Below are positions 16,109 to 19,396 of a stretch of 19,396 nt of DNA, piece by piece. A model generated the notes under the pieces. It did no database searches, was not told the origin of the DNA, and worked only from the letters and a program-made list of their open reading frames with translations. The translations under genes were made by a program, and so were the position numbers. Position 1 is the first letter of the stretch; every line of letters begins with the position of its first letter. This DNA is from Sabulitectum sp964604135 (GTDB taxonomy: Bacteria > Fermentibacterota > Fermentibacteria > Fermentibacterales > JCC-6). The DNA lies in the NCBI GenBank assembly GCA_964604135.1, contig CAZRXU010000043.1:1-19396 (forward strand). The letters run 5' to 3'.

Positions 16109-16114
16109 CTCCTT
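16109..16114 (-). promoter_or_regulatory. Ribosome-binding site supporting the TTG start of the ABC-2 ATPase
   Basis: AAGGAG ends 5 bases before TTG 16103, ideal spacing. It decides this start over later codons inside the ATP-binding domain. Confidence 0.75.
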
Positions 16115-16125
16115 AGATAATTGCG

Positions 16126-16139
16126 TCAGCCATGGCTGA
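16126..16139. promoter_or_regulatory. Perfect 14-base palindrome, possible operator
   Basis: TCAGCCATGGCTGA is a perfect inverted repeat with no spacer. It lies roughly 10-23 bases downstream of the expected transcription start of the ABC-2 operon, a place where a repressor would block elongation or initiation. The regulator is not in the window. Confidence 0.4.
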
Positions 16140-16155
16140 ACACTCACAGGCTTAT

Positions 16156-16164
16156 AATATAGCA
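16156..16164 (-). promoter_or_regulatory. Extended -10 promoter of the ABC-2 operon
   Basis: On the minus strand TGCTATATT forms an extended -10 element (TATATT at 16156-16161). Transcription would start near 16149, about 45 bases before the TTG at 16103. No convincing -35 box is seen. Confidence 0.45.
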
Positions 16165-16267
16165 ATACGGCAATTCGAAATGGCGAATAACCCACTCTTA
16201 ACACAGACTACCTGCTTATCGCCGAAACACAAATAAATTTCCTCTGCAGAAGGCAACTGATAAGGGC

Positions 16268-16295
16268 TTGACCTGCCGGTAGATGTGAGTAATGT
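16268..16295 (+). promoter_or_regulatory. Sigma-70-like promoter of the HD-GYP sensor gene
   Basis: A -35 box TTGACC (16268-16273) and a -10 box TAATGT (16290-16295) have a 16-base spacer. Transcription would begin near 16302, giving a leader of about 35 bases. The leader is too short for a known cyclic-di-GMP riboswitch. Confidence 0.5.
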
Positions 16296-16336
16296 AAAAG
16301 GTAGGCGGGTTCCCCGATTGAGAGGTAGTATCACCG

Positions 16337-19210
16337 GTGAATAAAGTGCATTCAGAGTCCGGTAACGGTTCGATTGCTCCAGAGGGTGCTTTGTCTTCAA
16401 GTGCGAACACTTCAAACGGATTAACGATCTTCCTCTTTTCCAGGGAAGGCTCAATCATTTCCGTACAGGGCAGCACTGAGTCATTTAACCCTGTGAATCT
16501 TTCGGGCAAATCTCCGGAAGATATTTTTCCGCCGGATGTGTCAGCTGCTTTCAGAAGTGGTTTTGAAAATAATTCCACTGGCAATACAGTTGATTTCAGC
16601 TACACGCTTCAAAGAAAAGCACAGGCCGTGCCGTTCAGAACCATCTGCTCTCCTGTGTACAGAAACGGCATTTTCGACGGCTCTCTTACTGTCACAAAAC
16701 AGGAGGGGGTATCAGAAAACAGGCACGGTGTTTTGAGTGTGGAAGAAGAACACTACCGAACACTGGTGAATCTTGCCACCATGAGTATCATGATCGTTGC
16801 CGACGGAAAGCTTGTTTTCGCAAATCCAGTTACTAGCGAAATCTCAGGCTACAGTCAGGAAGAATTAATCGGCCGTGATTTTATCACACTCATTTCCCCC
16901 TCGGAACGAAAGAGGGTGGGGCAGTTTTACACCAGTCGTCTCATGGGAGAAACAGCTCCTGTTGTCTACGAAACGCAGGCTCTAAAAAAAGACGGAACCA
17001 CTACCGACATCGAAGTCACCGCCCGCCAGCTTGATTACAGAGGAAAACCATCAGTCCAGGTGATTGTACAGGATATCAGCCAAAGCAAACATGCGGAAAG
17101 GGAAATGCTGAGTGTTCAGGAAACCCTGCGTGAAAAAGTGGCAGAGCGAACAGCGGAACTGGAGAACTACAGAGAACACCTTCAGGATATAGTCGACGAA
17201 AAAACAATCCGCCTCAGAAACACAGTAAGCCTTCTCAGAATTGAGATAAAGGAAAGGATCATTGCCGAAGAACGTGCAGAGCATCTGAAACAGATGCTAA
17301 AGGCGATCAGAAGTATCAACCTGCTTATAACAAAAGAAACAGACATTCAGGTACTCATCGACAATGTGTGTTCAAAGCTTGTTGAAGCAAGAGGCTACAA
17401 AGATGTATGGATTCTGCTGAACAACGGGAACGGATCCTTCTTGACAGCATCGGCGACACAGAGTGGTGAAAGCCTCAAGCCATTGACAAAAAAACTCGTC
17501 CAGGAGACTCAACCTCCATGCGTTATAAAATCTCTTAATGCTGATAAACCGTGGTTATCTGATTCTGCAGGCACTATCTGCTCTGATTGCCCGCTGAAAC
17601 CTGCTTCAACCGAACCCAGGCACATCATGTCATGCCGCCTCGAGTACCGCAGCAGGGTGTTCGGTGTTCTAACTGTGGCAGGTCTGGGCCCTGTAATGCC
17701 TGACAAAGAAGAACTAGGTCTGTTCGAAGAAGTTTGTGATGACATCGCCTTCGCTCTGGACAGCATCGAGCGGGAAAAGGAAAAAAATCTCGCCAACAAA
17801 GCTCTCAACGAAAGCGAAAACAGATACAAAGCCCTTTTCGAAAATTCCGGAATGGCAATTCTTTTCACACGGGAAGACATGATTCTTGACTGCAACGCCA
17901 AAGCCGCAGAAGTATTCCGCTGCAGAAGAGAAGACCTTACCGGAATGAGACCTTACAATCTGTCACCGAGAATACAACCTGATGGAAAACTTTCTTCTGA
18001 AATAGGAGCAGAAATGATCCAGTCCGCAATAACACAGGGGCCTCAGCATTTCTCCTGGATCCACACTAGAACAGATGGCGAAAACTTCCCTGCCGAGATA
18101 AGTTTGAATGCTGTGAATATTGGCGGGAAAAACTACATCCAGGCTCTTGTTAACGATGTAACTTCAAGAAAAGAAGCTGAAGAAGCTCTCAGGCTGAGCG
18201 AAAACAATTTCAGAACTCTTTCCAACAATGTTCCTGTGGGCATTTTCAGAAGTGATCCTTCCAACAATGGAACCCTTCTTGCCATCAACACAACTCTTGT
18301 AACCATGTTTGGATACGATTCGAAAGATGACCTTCTACAGGAGAGTTCGGAAAATCTGTTTATCAACCGGGAATCAAGACTGTCTTTTCTGAGTAAACTG
18401 AACTCAACGGGTATTGTAGAAAACTACGAAATATCAATGCGAAAAAAGGACGGAACTCAGTTCTGGGCATCTATTTCAGCAAAATTCCTGACTAAGGAAA
18501 ACAACCGGCACACAAACATGATTGACGGCATTATTTCCGATATTTCAGAAACCAAGATTCAGGAAGAAACTCTTCGCAAAACGCTGGAAAGCTTCAAGAA
18601 GACCATAGAGGGAACAGTTTCTGCGATGAGTCTTCTGGTAGAGATGAAAGACCCCTACACATCAGGCCATCAGAAAGGGGTATCTCTTCTTGCGTGTGCC
18701 ATCGGCAGAGAAATGGGTCTGGACGATAACACAATTGACTGCATTCGTATTGCAAGCACACTTCACGACCTGGGTAAGCTGAATGTACCGCTTGAAATTC
18801 TTAACAAGCCCGGTCCGCTTAACGAATTCGAGATGGACTTTTTAAGAACCCACCCGGAAGCCGGTTACGATATTTTGAAGGCGGTTGAATTCCCATGGCC
18901 AATCGCAGAAGTTATCCATCAACACCATGAAAGACAAGACGGATCCGGTTATCCCAGAGGTCTCAAAGGTGACGAAATAATGATTGAGGCAAGCATAATT
19001 GCAGTAGCTGATGTGGTAGAAGCAGTTGCATCAAGAAGACCCTACCGGGCAAGCATGGGGGTTGAAGCAGCCCTGGATATAGTTCTGGAGGGGCGGGGAA
19101 CAATCTACCGGGAGGATGTTGTAGACAGCTGTCTGAAGCTTTTCAGAGAGAAGCGCTTCACCCTGATCGATCACGACGAAAGAGTTGTTCAAACACAGTT
19201 TGAATTCTAA
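16337..19210 (+). CDS. Multi-PAS/GAF sensor with HD-GYP cyclic-di-GMP phosphodiesterase domain
   Basis: A 957-residue signalling protein without clear membrane segments, so probably cytoplasmic. Domains in order: a degenerate PAS-like region (about 30-120), PAS (about 137-250, with GYSQEELIGRDF), a coiled coil (about 252-320), a GAF-like domain (about 325-478) with cysteines 395, 415, 418 and 433, PAS (about 492-612), PAS (about 622-740), a linker helix, and HD-GYP (about 755-940). The catalytic domain keeps His810-Asp811 in TLHDLGKLNVP, Lys814, His839, His863-His864 in HHERQDGSGYP and Asp892, so it should hydrolyse cyclic-di-GMP. There is no GGDEF domain. The start is GTG at 16337, with GAGG about 11 bases upstream; no ATG is near. 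It is monocistronic and ends 4 bases into a convergent gene. Confidence 0.9.
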   Translation: MNKVHSESGNGSIAPEGALSSSANTSNGLTIFLFSREGSIISVQGSTESFNPVNLSGKSPEDIFPPDVSAAFRSGFENNSTGNTVDFSYTLQRKAQAVPFRTICSPVYRNGIFDGSLTVTKQEGVSENRHGVLSVEEEHYRTLVNLATMSIMIVADGKLVFANPVTSEISGYSQEELIGRDFITLISPSERKRVGQFYTSRLMGETAPVVYETQALKKDGTTTDIEVTARQLDYRGKPSVQVIVQDISQSKHAEREMLSVQETLREKVAERTAELENYREHLQDIVDEKTIRLRNTVSLLRIEIKERIIAEERAEHLKQMLKAIRSINLLITKETDIQVLIDNVCSKLVEARGYKDVWILLNNGNGSFLTASATQSGESLKPLTKKLVQETQPPCVIKSLNADKPWLSDSAGTICSDCPLKPASTEPRHIMSCRLEYRSRVFGVLTVAGLGPVMPDKEELGLFEEVCDDIAFALDSIEREKEKNLANKALNESENRYKALFENSGMAILFTREDMILDCNAKAAEVFRCRREDLTGMRPYNLSPRIQPDGKLSSEIGAEMIQSAITQGPQHFSWIHTRTDGENFPAEISLNAVNIGGKNYIQALVNDVTSRKEAEEALRLSENNFRTLSNNVPVGIFRSDPSNNGTLLAINTTLVTMFGYDSKDDLLQESSENLFINRESRLSFLSKLNSTGIVENYEISMRKKDGTQFWASISAKFLTKENNRHTNMIDGIISDISETKIQEETLRKTLESFKKTIEGTVSAMSLLVEMKDPYTSGHQKGVSLLACAIGREMGLDDNTIDCIRIASTLHDLGKLNVPLEILNKPGPLNEFEMDFLRTHPEAGYDILKAVEFPWPIAEVIHQHHERQDGSGYPRGLKGDEIMIEASIIAVADVVEAVASRRPYRASMGVEAALDIVLEGRGTIYREDVVDSCLKLFREKRFTLIDHDERVVQTQFEF

Positions 19211-19396
19211 TCTGTAAAAGGTTCCACGGAAACAATCGTTACATCGAAATACAGTGTTTTCCCTGCAAGGGGATGGTTCCTGTCTACAGTAACCTCGTCG
19301 CCTTCAACAACCATCACTCTGATCACCTGACTGTTTCCATTTTCATCTGTGGTCTGGAACTGCATTCCAGGCTCTATTACATCAATTCCGGAAAAC
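19207..19396 (-). CDS. SlyD-type FKBP peptidyl-prolyl isomerase, 5' part outside the window
   Basis: Only the last 62 residues are visible. They carry the FKBP signature of the SlyD group, VDRNHPLAGKTLYFDVTIVSV, after an EPGMQFQTTDENG stretch from the inserted chaperone-like flap. Such proteins catalyse cis-trans proline isomerisation and can act as chaperones. The visible tail ends shortly after the FKBP core, with no histidine-rich metal-binding tail like that of Escherichia coli SlyD. Its TAG stop overlaps the HD-GYP gene stop by a few bases on the opposite strand, and no terminator lies between the two genes. Confidence 0.85.
   Translation of the reverse strand, partial: FSGIDVIEPGMQFQTTDENGNSQVIRVMVVEGDEVTVDRNHPLAGKTLYFDVTIVSVEPFTD

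Noticed and set aside
16200..16336. Cyclic-di-GMP riboswitch ahead of the HD-GYP gene
   Set aside because: The conserved GEMM core elements are absent, and the predicted promoter leaves only about 35 bases of leader.

Overview
The window reads like a chromosome segment of a Gram-negative, probably anaerobic or fermentative bacterium of the Fibrobacterota-Chlorobiota-Bacteroidota (FCB) superphylum or a related candidate phylum. The evidence is an Mla/MCE lipid transporter, a lipoprotein signal peptide, and a secreted gingipain-like C25 peptidase ending in a type IX secretion-like sorting domain. The lineage is inferred; there is no rRNA or tRNA. Base composition is close to balanced and genes are tightly packed. 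Seven of the fifteen genes whose start is visible appear to use GTG, TTG or CTG, several of them with good Shine-Dalgarno sequences.

Region 1 (1-2657, minus) is an mlaE-mlaF-mlaD operon for phospholipid traffic between inner and outer membrane. The STAS partner is fused to the permease and the MCE gene runs off the left edge. Region 2 (about 2688-2910, plus) holds a promoter and a probable 46-residue membrane protein. Region 3 (2912-5731, minus) is a NitT/TauT-type ABC importer: lipoprotein binding protein, permease, ATPase, with a good sigma-70-like promoter at 5845-5873. Region 4 (about 5840-6212) is a gene-poor spacer of nearly 400 bases with imperfect repeats.

Region 5 (6231-10259, plus) is a four-gene operon ending at a strong bidirectional hairpin terminator. 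It encodes a HAD phosphatase, a PTS EIIA domain fused to what looks like a PII-like domain, and two tandem paralogous CPA2 cation:proton antiporters with the DD ion-binding motif. The EIIA-PII-like fusion next to an antiporter pair is the best candidate here for a little-described system: ion flux governed by phosphorylation state and perhaps a nucleotide ligand.

Region 6 (10304-14346, minus) couples a histidine ammonia-lyase family gene to a secreted C25-type peptidase by a 4-base overlap, suggesting peptide breakdown linked to amino acid deamination. Region 7 (14443-16103, minus) is an ABC-2 exporter pair; its permease most likely begins at a CTG codon overlapping the ATPase stop. Region 8 (16337-19210, plus) is a 957-residue PAS/GAF sensor with a C-terminal HD-GYP cyclic-di-GMP phosphodiesterase domain. 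It converges on the 3' end of an SlyD-type FKBP prolyl isomerase that runs off the right edge.
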